From NCBI GenBank assembly GCA_964464755.1, contig CAYXGZ010000002.1:1-64000 (forward strand): DNA of 64,000 nucleotides. The letters run 5' to 3'. A program made the position numbers and the translations under genes. The notes under the pieces were generated by a model. It searched no databases and was not told the DNA's origin. It saw only the letters and a list, made by a program, of their open reading frames with translations. This DNA is from CAYXGZ01 sp964464755 (GTDB lineage: Bacteria; Planctomycetota; MHYJ01; JACPRB01). This document shows positions 1-8,695 of the stretch, piece by piece; position 1 is the stretch's first letter, and each line of letters starts with the position of its first letter.

Positions 1-1587
1 AAGGACGCCGCCCTCGAGCGCCGCTTCCAGACCCTCTTCGTCGAGGAGCCCGGCGTCGAGGACGCCGTCGCGATCCTCCGCGGCCTCAAGGAGCGCTACG
101 AGGTCCACCACGGCGTGCGCATCGCCGACGCGGCCGTCGTGGCCGCCGCCACGCTCTCCGACCGCTACATCTCCGGCCGCTTCCTGCCCGACAAGGCGAT
201 CGACCTCGTCGACGAGGCGGCCGCCGCGCTGCGGATGGAGATCGAGTCCATGCCCGCCGAGCTCGACCAGGTCTCGCGGCGCATCCTCCAGCTCCAGATC
301 GAGGAGCAGGCGCTCAAGCGCGAGGAGGACCCGGCCTCGAAGGAGCGCCTCGCCCGCTGCCAGAAGGAGCTCGCCGCGGCCCGCGAGCAGGCCTCGGCCC
401 TCAAGGCGCGCTGGGAGCGCGAGCAGGAGGCCATCAAGGAGCTGCGGACCGTGAAGTCGAGGATCGACGCCCTGCGCACCGAGGCCGAGCAGCTCAAGCG
501 CAAGGGCGACCTCGAGGCCGTCGCCCGCATCCAGTACGGCGAGATCCCCCGGCTCCAGGCGGAGCTCGAGGAGGGGCAGGAGCGGCTCGCCGCCCTCGGC
601 GAGGACCGGATGCTCTCCGAGGAGGTCACCGAGGAGGAGATCGCCAAGGTCGTCTCCCGCTGGACCGGCATCCCCGTCGCCAAGATGCTCGAGAGCGAGG
701 TGCGCAAGCTCCTCCACCTCGAGGACCGGCTCCGCGAGCGCGTGGTCGGCCAGGACCCGGCGCTCCGCGCCGTGGCCGACGCCGTGCGCCGCTCGAAGGC
801 CCGCCTCGGCGACCCGAACCGCCCGATCGGGTCCTTCCTCTTCCTCGGCCCGACCGGCGTGGGCAAGACCGAGCTGACCAAGGCCCTCGCGGGCTACCTC
901 TTCGACTCCGACCAGGCCGTCGTCCGCATCGACATGAGCGAGTACATGGAGAAGTTCTCCGTGTCCCGCCTCATCGGCGCCCCGCCCGGCTACGTCGGCT
1001 ACGACGAGGGCGGCACGCTCACGGAGTCCGTCCGCCGCCGCCCCTACGCCGTCGTGCTCTTCGACGAGCTCGAGAAGGCGCACCCCGAGGTCTTCAACCT
1101 GCTGCTCCAGGTCCTCGACGAGGGCCGGCTGACCGACTCGCACGGCCGCACCGTCAGCTTCCGCAACACGGTCATCGTGATGACGAGCAACCTGCCCGTG
1201 GACCGGGCCGACCCGCTCCCGGCGCTCCGCAAGCACTTCCGCCCGGAGTTCCTCAACCGCATCGACGAGGTCGTCGTGTTCCGCCCGCTCTCCGAGGACG
1301 ACATCGAGCGCATCGTCGAGCTCCAGCTCGACGTGCTGCAGCGCCGCCTCGCCGAGCGCCGGATCACCCTGGAGCTGGCGGCGGAGGCCCGCTCCCAGCT
1401 CGCCCGCGAGGGCTACGACCCCGCCTTCGGGGCCCGGCCGCTGAAGCGGCTGATCCAGCGCAAGATCGAGAACCCCCTCGCCATGGAGCTGCTCTCGGGC
1501 CGCTTCAAGGAGGGCGACCGCGTGTCCGTGAAGCTGGCCAAGGACGACGCCTTCGCGTTCGAGAAGGCCGCCGGGGGGAAACGGTGA
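1..1587 (+). CDS. clpB: ATP-dependent disaggregase ClpB, C-terminal part (5' end outside window)
   Basis: The reading frame is open from the first base, so the N-terminus lies outside the window. The visible 528 residues cover the end of the first AAA+ domain, the long charged coiled-coil M domain (about residues 85-195) and the complete second AAA+ domain. That domain has Walker A GPTGVGKTEL near residue 285, Walker B VVLFDELEKAHPEV near 355 and the arginine-finger region RPEFLNRID near 417. The M domain separates ClpB from ClpA and ClpC. ClpB rescues aggregated proteins in the cytoplasm together with DnaK. The stop overlaps the next gene's GTG by four bases (GTGA), so the two are co-transcribed. 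Identification is secure; only the 5' end is missing. Confidence 0.96.
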   Translation, partial: KDAALERRFQTLFVEEPGVEDAVAILRGLKERYEVHHGVRIADAAVVAAATLSDRYISGRFLPDKAIDLVDEAAAALRMEIESMPAELDQVSRRILQLQIEEQALKREEDPASKERLARCQKELAAAREQASALKARWEREQEAIKELRTVKSRIDALRTEAEQLKRKGDLEAVARIQYGEIPRLQAELEEGQERLAALGEDRMLSEEVTEEEIAKVVSRWTGIPVAKMLESEVRKLLHLEDRLRERVVGQDPALRAVADAVRRSKARLGDPNRPIGSFLFLGPTGVGKTELTKALAGYLFDSDQAVVRIDMSEYMEKFSVSRLIGAPPGYVGYDEGGTLTESVRRRPYAVVLFDELEKAHPEVFNLLLQVLDEGRLTDSHGRTVSFRNTVIVMTSNLPVDRADPLPALRKHFRPEFLNRIDEVVVFRPLSEDDIERIVELQLDVLQRRLAERRITLELAAEARSQLAREGYDPAFGARPLKRLIQRKIENPLAMELLSGRFKEGDRVSVKLAKDDAFAFEKAAGGKR

Positions 1588-1961
1588 AGGACCTCGAATC
1601 GCTGACCGGTCGCGAGCTGGACGGCGCGGTGGCGCTCGCCGTCATGGGCTGGAAGAGCACCCTGGGGACCCGCAAGGACCTCAAGACGGGCGCGCCGGTC
1701 CACCACGTCCAGATCGAGAACCCGCGCGGCCTCTGGTGGGAGCTCGAATTGACCCACGCGCAGGCGGCGATCGTGCCCCCGTCCTGGTGGTGCGACGAGG
1801 TCGGCCTGCCGCGCTACTCGAGCGACCCGCAGCTCACGATCCAGGTCCTGGCGACCGCCCGCGCCCGGGGCGCAGCCGTCGCGGTCCCGGAGGCCGCCAC
1901 CCCCGAGCGCAGCGAGGAGCTCTGCCGCGCCGCGATCCGCGCCGTCGCCGGGCTCAACTGA
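1584..1961 (+). CDS. Small protein resembling the phage ABA-sandwich family
   Basis: This 125-residue soluble protein has no signal peptide. Its opening (LTGRELDGAVALAVMGW) and the later YSSDPQL segment resemble the phage ABA-sandwich domain proteins, which usually open with LTGRELDxAVAxxVMGW and carry a YSTD motif. The biochemical role of that family is unknown. The GTG start lies inside the clpB stop (GTGA overlap), so translational coupling to the disaggregase is likely. No phage genes surround it. The match rests on remembered family motifs, so the family name is moderately supported and no function is claimed. Confidence 0.7.
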   Translation: MKDLESLTGRELDGAVALAVMGWKSTLGTRKDLKTGAPVHHVQIENPRGLWWELELTHAQAAIVPPSWWCDEVGLPRYSSDPQLTIQVLATARARGAAVAVPEAATPERSEELCRAAIRAVAGLN

Positions 1962-2004
1962 TCGCGCCCCGGGGAGGTATCATCTCCACCACCCCGGAGG
2001 CCCC

Positions 2005-2700
2005 ATGAAGACGCTCGCCGCCGCGCTGCTGCTGCTCGCGCCCGCCGCCGCCCAGGATCCCGCCCCGGAGCGCCGCTCCGCGGAGTTCACCTGGAAGGAC
2101 GCGAAGGTCCCCGTCACGTACATCCTGCCCAAGGGCTACGACAAGGCGAAGAAGCACCCCGTCGTCCTCACGCTGCCCCCGGGGCCGGGCACGGCCGACA
2201 TGGTGACGTGGAACCTCGACAACTACTGGGCCGCGGAGGGGTTCGCCCGCGGCTGGATCGTCGTCGCCCCCGAGGTCGCCGGACCGACGCTCCAGGCCGG
2301 CGGCAAGGACTTCGCCGACTCGCTCTTCGCGTGGATGGACCGGGAGCTCTCGTACGACAAGGGGCGCGTCGTCGCCACCGGCTGCTCCAACGGCGGGATC
2401 GGGAGCTTCCACCTCGCGGCGCAGGCCGGGGAGCGCTTCGCGGGCGTGATCGCGCTGCCGGGCGGCTACCAGGGCCGGGCCGAGGCGCTCAAGGGCCTGG
2501 CCGGCAAGCCGGTCTGGCTCATGGTCGGATCGAAGGACAAGCTCTGGGTCGGGCTCACCGCGAACACGAAGAAGCTGCTCGAGGAGGTGAAGGCCGTCGT
2601 CACCCACGAGGTGCTCGAGGGCAAGGAGCACGTGTTCCCGGTGGCCCCCAAGGCCCTCTACGACTGGCTCGACAAGGTGCCCGCGCCGGCCGCGAAGTAG
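2005..2700 (+). CDS. Secreted alpha/beta hydrolase (esterase/depolymerase-like)
   Basis: The protein has 231 residues. A short signal peptide (MKTLAAALLLLAPAAAQD) directs export. The body is an alpha/beta-hydrolase fold: nucleophile elbow GCSNGG near residue 132, a likely acid in GSKDKLW near 176 and a catalytic His in EGKEHVFP near 210. This spacing is like secreted feruloyl esterase or polyhydroxybutyrate depolymerase-like hydrolases, but the substrate cannot be read from the sequence. A TATCAT box at 1978-1983 and a GGAGG ribosome site at 1996-2000 precede the ATG, so this gene has a normal leader, unlike many neighbours. Confidence 0.85.
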   Translation: MKTLAAALLLLAPAAAQDPAPERRSAEFTWKDAKVPVTYILPKGYDKAKKHPVVLTLPPGPGTADMVTWNLDNYWAAEGFARGWIVVAPEVAGPTLQAGGKDFADSLFAWMDRELSYDKGRVVATGCSNGGIGSFHLAAQAGERFAGVIALPGGYQGRAEALKGLAGKPVWLMVGSKDKLWVGLTANTKKLLEEVKAVVTHEVLEGKEHVFPVAPKALYDWLDKVPAPAAK

Positions 2701-2738
2701 TTCTTGGACCGGCCGCGGGCCGGGCGATAATCCTCCTC

Positions 2739-3506
2739 GTGTTCACGGACACCCACGCCCACCTCAACGACCCGGCGTTCGCCGCCGACCGGGACCAGCT
2801 CGTCCCCCGGGCCCGGGCCGCGGGCGTCACCCGCATCGTCACCGTCGGCACCGACGTCGAGGGCTCGGCCGAGGCCTGCGCCATCGCCGAGGCCAGCGAC
2901 GGCGTCTGGGCCGTCGTCGGCTGCCATCCCCACGACGGGGACCGCTACGCCGCCGACGAGCGGCTCGACGGCCTGCGCGCGCTGCTGAAGCGCCCGAAGG
3001 TCGTCGCCGTCGGCGAGACCGGGCTCGACTACGCGAAGAACTTCTCGTCGGCCGAGAACCAGAAGCTCCTCTTCCGACGCCAGCTCCGGATCGCGAAGGA
3101 GGCGGGCCTGCCGGTCGTCATCCACTGCCGCGACGCCCACGGCGACCTCCGCGCGATCCTCCGGGAGGAGGGCACCTCGCCGCGCGCCGGGATCATCCAC
3201 TGCTTCTCCGGCCACGCGGGCGACGCGAAGGAGTACCTCGACCTGGGCTTCGTCCTCTCGATCGCCGGCCCGGTGACGTTCGCGAACGCGACCGGCCTCC
3301 GGGACGCCGTGAAGACCGTCCCCATGGACCGGGTGCTCGTGGAGACGGACTGCCCCTACCTGACGCCGGTCCCGCACCGCGGGAAGCGCAACGAGCCCGC
3401 CTTCGTCCGGCACACCGGCGAGTACCTCGCCGGGCTCTACGGGGTCTCCGCCGAGGCCTTCGCCGAGCGCACGACCGCGACGGCGCGCGAGGTGTTCGGG
3501 ATATGA
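2739..3506 (+). CDS. tatD: TatD-family metal-dependent deoxyribonuclease
   Basis: A 255-residue amidohydrolase-fold enzyme of normal TatD length. The metal ligands are visible: TDTHAHLND at the N-terminus, VGETGLDY near residue 93, VIHCRDAHGD near 130, IIHCFSGH near 155 and VETDCPYLTP near 203. TatD proteins are 3'-5' exonucleases acting on single-stranded DNA or RNA in repair and DNA turnover. The GTG at 2739 is chosen because the TatD signature begins immediately after it and a GATAAT hexamer sits seven bases upstream (2726-2731) with no ribosome-binding site, suggesting a leaderless message. The last codons overlap the next gene (ATGA). Confidence 0.93.
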   Translation: MFTDTHAHLNDPAFAADRDQLVPRARAAGVTRIVTVGTDVEGSAEACAIAEASDGVWAVVGCHPHDGDRYAADERLDGLRALLKRPKVVAVGETGLDYAKNFSSAENQKLLFRRQLRIAKEAGLPVVIHCRDAHGDLRAILREEGTSPRAGIIHCFSGHAGDAKEYLDLGFVLSIAGPVTFANATGLRDAVKTVPMDRVLVETDCPYLTPVPHRGKRNEPAFVRHTGEYLAGLYGVSAEAFAERTTATAREVFGI

Positions 3507-4417
3507 GCCTCCACCTCGTCACGGGCGGCGCGGGCTTCATCGGCTCGCACCTCGCCTGGACGCTGGCCGACCGGAAGCACCGGGTCCGCGTGCTGGACGA
3601 CTTCTCGACGGGCCGCCGGGAGAACCTGCGGCCGGACGCCGAGGTGATCGAGGGCTCCGTGACCGACCGGGCCGCGCTGGACCGGGCCGTCGCGGGCGCG
3701 GACACCGTGTTCCACCTCGCGGCCCTGGTCTCCGTGCCGGCCTCCGTCGCGGACCCCCGCCGCTGCCACGCCGTGAACGTCGAGGGGACGGCGCGGCTCC
3801 TCGAGGCGGCCGCGGCCGCGAAGGTGCGGCGCGTGATCCTGGCCAGCAGCTCCGCGGTGTACGGCGACTTCGGCGACGCGCCCGCCCGGGAGGACCAGCC
3901 GCCCCGGCCCCAGTCGCCCTACGCGGCCTCGAAGCTCGCCGGCGAGCACTTCGCGCGGACGACGGCGGGGATCGAGTCGGTCTCGCTGCGCTTCTTCAAC
4001 GTCTACGGGACGCGCCAGGACCCGGCCTCCCCGTACGCGGCCGTCGTGCCGATCTTCGCCGCCGCCGTCGAGGCGGGCCGGCCGCTGCCCGTGACGGGCG
4101 ACGGGGACCAGACGCGCGACTTCGTCTACGTCGCCGACGTCGTCTCGGCGCTCCTCCTGGCCGCGGAGGCGCCGGGGGCCGCGGGCCGGACGTACAACAT
4201 CGGTTCCGGGCGCCCGGTGAGCGTCGCGGGCCTCGCCCACGCGATGGGCCGGGCCGCGGGGCGCCCCGTGGAGCTGGAGTTCCGCCCCCCGCGCCCGGGG
4301 GACATCCGCCACTCGACCGCCGACGTCTCGGCGGCGGCGCGGGACCTGCAGTTCCGCGCCCGCACCCCGCTCGAGGAGGGACTGGCCGCCGTGATCCGGA
4401 GCCTCCGTGTCCGCTAG
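3503..4417 (+). CDS. NAD-dependent sugar-nucleotide epimerase/dehydratase (extended SDR)
   Basis: This 304-residue extended short-chain dehydrogenase has the NAD-binding TGGAGFIGSH motif at residues 7-16. The catalytic Ser lies in ASSSAVYG (about 115-122), followed by the Tyr and Lys of PYAASK near 139-144. Closest in pattern are UDP-glucose 4-epimerases and related enzymes, which interconvert nucleotide sugars for envelope polysaccharide synthesis in the cytoplasm. The exact substrate cannot be called. Its ATG overlaps the tatD stop and its end overlaps the next gene by 11 bases, so it is the middle gene of a co-transcribed trio. Confidence 0.88.
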   Translation: MSLHLVTGGAGFIGSHLAWTLADRKHRVRVLDDFSTGRRENLRPDAEVIEGSVTDRAALDRAVAGADTVFHLAALVSVPASVADPRRCHAVNVEGTARLLEAAAAAKVRRVILASSSAVYGDFGDAPAREDQPPRPQSPYAASKLAGEHFARTTAGIESVSLRFFNVYGTRQDPASPYAAVVPIFAAAVEAGRPLPVTGDGDQTRDFVYVADVVSALLLAAEAPGAAGRTYNIGSGRPVSVAGLAHAMGRAAGRPVELEFRPPRPGDIRHSTADVSAAARDLQFRARTPLEEGLAAVIRSLRVR

Positions 4418-5555
4418 GAAGCACGTCCTGCTCGTCGTGGACGACGAGCGGGAGAACCTGAACCTGATCGCCAACGTCCTCGGGGACCGCCACCGGGTCC
4501 TCAAGGCGAGGGACGCCGCCTCCGCGCTCGAGCAGCTCGAGGCCCACGAGGTCCACATGATCCTCGCGGACCAGCGGATGCCCGGGACGACGGGCGTCCA
4601 GCTGCTCGAGGAGTCGCGCCGCCTCCGCCCGGAGGCCGTGCGCATCCTCGTGACCGCGTACCCGGACACCGACGTGGCCGTCGACGCGATCAACCGCGGC
4701 CAGGTCCGGCGCTTCGTGTCGAAGCCCTACGACCCGGAGGAGCTTCGGACCATCGTCCGCCAGGAGCTGGAGGTCTTCGACCTCCAGCAGGCGAACCGCC
4801 GCCTGGCCCGGGAGCTCGGCGAGGTCGTGGAGGCCCTCCTCAAGGCGAACAAGGAGCTCAAGGAGCTGGACCGCGCGAAGGACCACTTCCTCGCCAACGT
4901 CTCGCACGAGCTGAGGACGCCGCTGGTCTCGGCGACCGGCTACCTCGACCTCATCCTCGCGGGCGGGGTGCCCCCGGGGATGCGCAAGGGCCTGGAGATC
5001 GCGCAGCGCAACCTCGGCCGGCTGCTCGCGCTGATCCAGGACCTGCTGCTCCTGGCGCGGATGCGCTACCGGCCGGACGCGCTGACGCGGAAGCCCTTCG
5101 ACCTGAAGGCGCTCGTCGGCGAGTGCGTGGAGAGCCTGAAGGCCCGGTCGCGGAAGGCCTCGCTCGACGTGCGCGTCTCCATCCCGCGCGGCCTGCCGAA
5201 GGTGGACGCGGACGAGCGGCGGATCCACAGCGTGCTGACGAACGTCCTGTCGAACGCCGAGAAGTTCACGCCGGACCGGGCGCGGATCCGGGTGGAGGTC
5301 CGGCAGGACCGGGGCGGCAAGGCCCGGGTCGCCGTCCGGGACAACGGCGTGGGGCCCTCGCGGGCGGAGATCGCCGACCGCTTCCCGTTCTTCAAGCACG
5401 CCGACGACCCCAAGGCGAAGAAGTTCGGCGGGCTGGGGATCGGCCTGGCGCTCGCGAGGCAGATCCTGGCGGCCCACGGCTGCGAGATCACGCTGGGCCG
5501 GGCGAGGGGCGGCGGCGCCGAAGTGGTCTTCGACTTGCCGCTGGCCGGGGCGTAG
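4407..5555 (+). CDS. Hybrid REC-histidine kinase
   Basis: The protein has 382 residues in an unusual order, with a receiver domain first. LVVDDERENLN forms the acidic pocket and ILADQRMPG carries the phospho-acceptor Asp near 55. A helical linker follows, then a HisKA dimerisation domain with the phospho-His in VSHELRTP near 167, then an HATPase domain with N-box NVLSNAEKF and G boxes DNGVGPS and GLGIGLALA. It has no membrane segment, so it is a cytoplasmic relay kinase whose activity may be set by phosphorylation of its own receiver. The GTG start at 4407 is favoured because the receiver begins directly after it. Confidence 0.9.
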   Translation: MSARKHVLLVVDDERENLNLIANVLGDRHRVLKARDAASALEQLEAHEVHMILADQRMPGTTGVQLLEESRRLRPEAVRILVTAYPDTDVAVDAINRGQVRRFVSKPYDPEELRTIVRQELEVFDLQQANRRLARELGEVVEALLKANKELKELDRAKDHFLANVSHELRTPLVSATGYLDLILAGGVPPGMRKGLEIAQRNLGRLLALIQDLLLLARMRYRPDALTRKPFDLKALVGECVESLKARSRKASLDVRVSIPRGLPKVDADERRIHSVLTNVLSNAEKFTPDRARIRVEVRQDRGGKARVAVRDNGVGPSRAEIADRFPFFKHADDPKAKKFGGLGIGLALARQILAAHGCEITLGRARGGGAEVVFDLPLAGA

Positions 5556-5564
5556 GATCGGGGG

Positions 5565-8500
5565 ATGGATCCCGGAGACCTGGCCCTCCTGGCCGCCCTG
5601 CACGACCCCCTGCCGGAGGCCGTCTACCTGATGCACGCCGACGGCCGCATCCTCTACGTGAACCCGGCGGCGCTCGCCCTGATGAACCGGAGCCTGGACG
5701 AGGTGGTCGGCCGGCACTTCAACGACTTCTCCCCGGAGTCCTTCAAGGCCGAGCGGCTCGAGACCCACCGGCGGGTGATGGCGGGGGAGGAGGTGCGGAA
5801 GCGGACGACCATGCACCCCCCCGGCCTGCCCGTCCGGACCATCGAGGCCGTCGGCCGCCGCCTGGAGTGGGGCGGCGCCCCCTACCACGTCGCGTTCGTG
5901 CACGACCTCACCGCCCAGGCCCGCGCGGAGCGCGCGCTCGCGGAGACCGAGGAGCGGTACCGCTCCGTGGTCGACGCCCTCGAGGAGGGCGTCCTCCTCG
6001 TGACGGCGGACGGGAAGATCGCGGCCGCGAACGCGGCGGCGGCGCGCATCGTCGGGACCACGACGGAGGAGCTGATCCGGCGGACGACCACGGACGGATC
6101 CGGGGCGGCGGTCCGGGAGGACGGGACGCCGCTCCCGCCGGAGGAGTACCCCGTCAACGTGGCCTTGCGCACCGGCCAGGTCCAGGTGGGCCGCCAGTAC
6201 GGGATCCAGCGGCCGGACGGCACCCGGGCCTGGGTCCTCGTGAACGCGCGGCCCCTGCAGCGGGTCTCGGAGTCCTCGCCGTACGCGGCGGTGGTCTCGA
6301 TGGTCGACGTGACGGCGCGGCGGGAGGCGGAGCGGCGGCTGCAGGCGCAGCACGCGCTGCTGTCGGTGCTGGCGCGGCCGGAGGGGCCCGGCGAGGTCCT
6401 GCCCCGGGTCCTCGAGGCGGTGGGCGCGGCGCTCGGGTGGGAGGCCGCGGTGTACTGGACGGCCGACGCGGAGGCGGGGGTGCTCCGGGGGACGCACTCG
6501 TGGTCCGCGGGCGCGGCGGAGCTCGCGGAGCACCTGCGGCCGCTGCTCGGGCGGTCCATCGGCCGCGGGGAGGGCCTCGCGGGCCGGGTCTTCGTCTCGG
6601 GGGAGGCGCTGGCGGGGCCGGGGCCGGCGGGCCTGGCGTCCGCGTTCGCGTTCCCGGTCCGGGTGGCCGGGGCCGTGGTCGGCGTGGCCGCGTTCTTCGC
6701 GCGGGGGCGCCAGGAGGCGGACGAGGAGCTGCTCCGGGCCTCGCGGGGCCTGGGCCTGCAGATCGGGCAGTACCTCGAGCGGAGGCGGGTGGAGGAGACC
6801 CTGCGCCGCCGCGAGGACCACTTCCGGATGCTGATCGAGAACTCGTCGGACTCGATCGCGATCCTCGACGCGGCCGGGCGGATCACCTACCAGAGCCCGG
6901 CGATCACCCGCCAGCTGGGCTACTCGATCGAGGAGTTCACGGGCATCAACCCCTTCGAGCTGATCCACGACGAGGACCGGGAGCGGGTCTTCGGGATCTT
7001 CCGGGAGGGCCTGGCCGACCCGGAGAGCGTGCGGCACGCGGAGTTCCGCTTCCGCCACAAGGACGGCTCGTGGAGGCACCTCGAGACCGTCGCCAAGGCC
7101 GTCCACCCGGAGGGGCAGGAGCCGTTCGCGATCCTCAACACGCGCGACGTCACGGAGCGCCGGCGGGTCGAGGAGGCGCTGCGGGCGAGCGAGGAGCGCT
7201 GGCGCTCCCTGATGCTGACCATCCCGGACGTGGTGTTCACGGTGGACACCTCGCGCCGCATCACGTTCATCAACCGCGTGGTCGCGGGGTTCCGGATCGA
7301 GGACGTGATCGGGCGCCTGGTACTCGAGTACCTGCCGCCCGAGTACCACGCGGAGTACATGTCCCACCTGGACGGCGTGCTCCTGGAGGGGCGGAGCACG
7401 GCGTTCGAGACCCCGGCGGCGGGGCCCAACGGCAGCACCGCGTGGTACGCGACGCGCATGAGCCCGATCCTGGTGGGCGGTCGCATCACGGGGGCCCTGG
7501 TGATCGCGACGGACGTGACGACGCGCCGGGAGATCATCGACCGGATGCGCAAGATGGCGGAGGAGCAGGCCCTGGTGCTCTCGGGCACGCGGGACTTCCT
7601 GTACCGGCACGACACCCGGGGGGTCTTCACGTACGTGTCCCCGGCCGTGGAGGCGATCACGGGCTACTCGGCGGCCGACTGGATGGCGCACTACACGAAG
7701 TACATGACGGACAGCCCGCTGAACGCCAAGGTCGTGGCCTACACGGACGAGACTCTGAAGACGGGCAAGCAGAACCCGCCGTACCTGGTCGAGGTCCGGC
7801 ACCGCGACGGGCGGGCCCTGCTGCTGGAGGTCTCGGAGCGGGCCTACCAGGAGGGCGGGGCGATCGCGGGCATCATCGGCGTGGCGCGCGACGTGACGGA
7901 CCGGGAGCGCGCGCGGACCGCGCTCGACGGGGCGCACGAGGAGACGCGGCGCGCGCTGGCGGAGCTGAAACGCGCGCAGGCCCGCCTGATCCAGAGCGAG
8001 AAGCTCGCCTCGGTCGGCATGCTCGTCAGCGGCGTGGCCCACGAGATCAACAACCCGATCAACGTGGTGTACGGGAACCTGAAGCTCCTGAAGGCGGGGG
8101 CGCCGCCCGCGCGGGCGAAGGCGATGCTCTCCGACGCGCTGAAGGCGGCGGAGGACGCGCGGCAGGTCATCACGGAGTTCCGGAACTTCGCCATGGACAC
8201 GCGGGTCGCGGAGCCCGCGGACCTGAACCGCTGCGTCGAGGAGACGCTCTCCGTCCTGCGCCGGGACCTGGCGGCCGTGAAGGTCGTCCGCAAGCTCGGA
8301 CGGCTGCCGGCGGTGCGGGGCTTCCACGGCCAGCTCAACCAGGTCCTGCTGAACCTGGTGAAGAACGCGGTGGAGGCGATGGGGGGGAAGGGGATGCTGA
8401 GGATCTCGACGCGGGCGACGCCGCGGTGGGTGGAGCTCGAGGTGGCGGACTCGGGCCGCGGCATCCCGGCGAAGGACCGGGCGAAGATCTTCGAGCCGTT

Positions 8501-8642
8501 CTTCACGACGAAGGGGGAGGGCCGCGGCATGGGGCTGGGCCTGTCGATCAGCGCGGCGATCGTCGAGAACCACGGCGGGCGGATCCGGGTGGCCAGCCGG
8601 GTCGGGAAGGGGACGACCTTCACGGTGCGGCTGCCCCGGTAG
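5565..8642 (+). CDS. Multi-PAS/GAF sensor histidine kinase
   Basis: A 1,025-residue soluble sensor kinase. Two PAS domains (about 10-115 and 125-250) are followed by a GAF domain (about 260-405) and three further PAS domains (about 415-530, 540-660 and 675-790). A coiled linker leads to HisKA with phospho-His in GVAHEINNP near 826 and an HATPase domain (NLVKNAVEAM, DSGRGIP, GMGLGLSIS). No transmembrane helix is evident, so it senses cytoplasmic or membrane-diffusible signals. It lies nine bases after the previous kinase; a TAGGAT hexamer (5553-5558) sits six bases before the ATG. The downstream HTH-REC regulator is a plausible partner, by proximity only. Confidence 0.9.
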   Translation: MDPGDLALLAALHDPLPEAVYLMHADGRILYVNPAALALMNRSLDEVVGRHFNDFSPESFKAERLETHRRVMAGEEVRKRTTMHPPGLPVRTIEAVGRRLEWGGAPYHVAFVHDLTAQARAERALAETEERYRSVVDALEEGVLLVTADGKIAAANAAAARIVGTTTEELIRRTTTDGSGAAVREDGTPLPPEEYPVNVALRTGQVQVGRQYGIQRPDGTRAWVLVNARPLQRVSESSPYAAVVSMVDVTARREAERRLQAQHALLSVLARPEGPGEVLPRVLEAVGAALGWEAAVYWTADAEAGVLRGTHSWSAGAAELAEHLRPLLGRSIGRGEGLAGRVFVSGEALAGPGPAGLASAFAFPVRVAGAVVGVAAFFARGRQEADEELLRASRGLGLQIGQYLERRRVEETLRRREDHFRMLIENSSDSIAILDAAGRITYQSPAITRQLGYSIEEFTGINPFELIHDEDRERVFGIFREGLADPESVRHAEFRFRHKDGSWRHLETVAKAVHPEGQEPFAILNTRDVTERRRVEEALRASEERWRSLMLTIPDVVFTVDTSRRITFINRVVAGFRIEDVIGRLVLEYLPPEYHAEYMSHLDGVLLEGRSTAFETPAAGPNGSTAWYATRMSPILVGGRITGALVIATDVTTRREIIDRMRKMAEEQALVLSGTRDFLYRHDTRGVFTYVSPAVEAITGYSAADWMAHYTKYMTDSPLNAKVVAYTDETLKTGKQNPPYLVEVRHRDGRALLLEVSERAYQEGGAIAGIIGVARDVTDRERARTALDGAHEETRRALAELKRAQARLIQSEKLASVGMLVSGVAHEINNPINVVYGNLKLLKAGAPPARAKAMLSDALKAAEDARQVITEFRNFAMDTRVAEPADLNRCVEETLSVLRRDLAAVKVVRKLGRLPAVRGFHGQLNQVLLNLVKNAVEAMGGKGMLRISTRATPRWVELEVADSGRGIPAKDRAKIFEPFFTTKGEGRGMGLGLSISAAIVENHGGRIRVASRVGKGTTFTVRLPR

Positions 8643-8659
8643 TTCCCGATTCTTTTTTC

Positions 8660-8692
8660 TTGGAATGCCAGTACACTTTATATACTTTGTAC
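8660..8692 (+). promoter_or_regulatory. AT-rich promoter with inverted repeat before the HTH-REC gene
   Basis: In a sequence of about 70 percent GC this short stretch is strikingly AT-rich. It contains a TTGGAA -35-like element (8660-8665), a TATACT -10-like hexamer (8681-8686) and an inverted GTACA/TGTAC pair (8671-8675 and 8688-8692) that brackets the -10. The hexamer ends nine bases before the ATG at 8696, leaving little or no leader. The inverted repeat may be an operator, possibly for the product's own HTH domain; this is inferred from position. Confidence 0.55.
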
Positions 8693-8695
8693 ACC

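Noticed and set aside
3996..8573. A 1,525-residue open frame on the minus strand, opposite the two kinases
   Set aside because: It is Arg/Pro/His-rich, has no domain and lies antisense to well-supported kinase genes. Long antisense frames are expected where third codon positions are almost all G or C.
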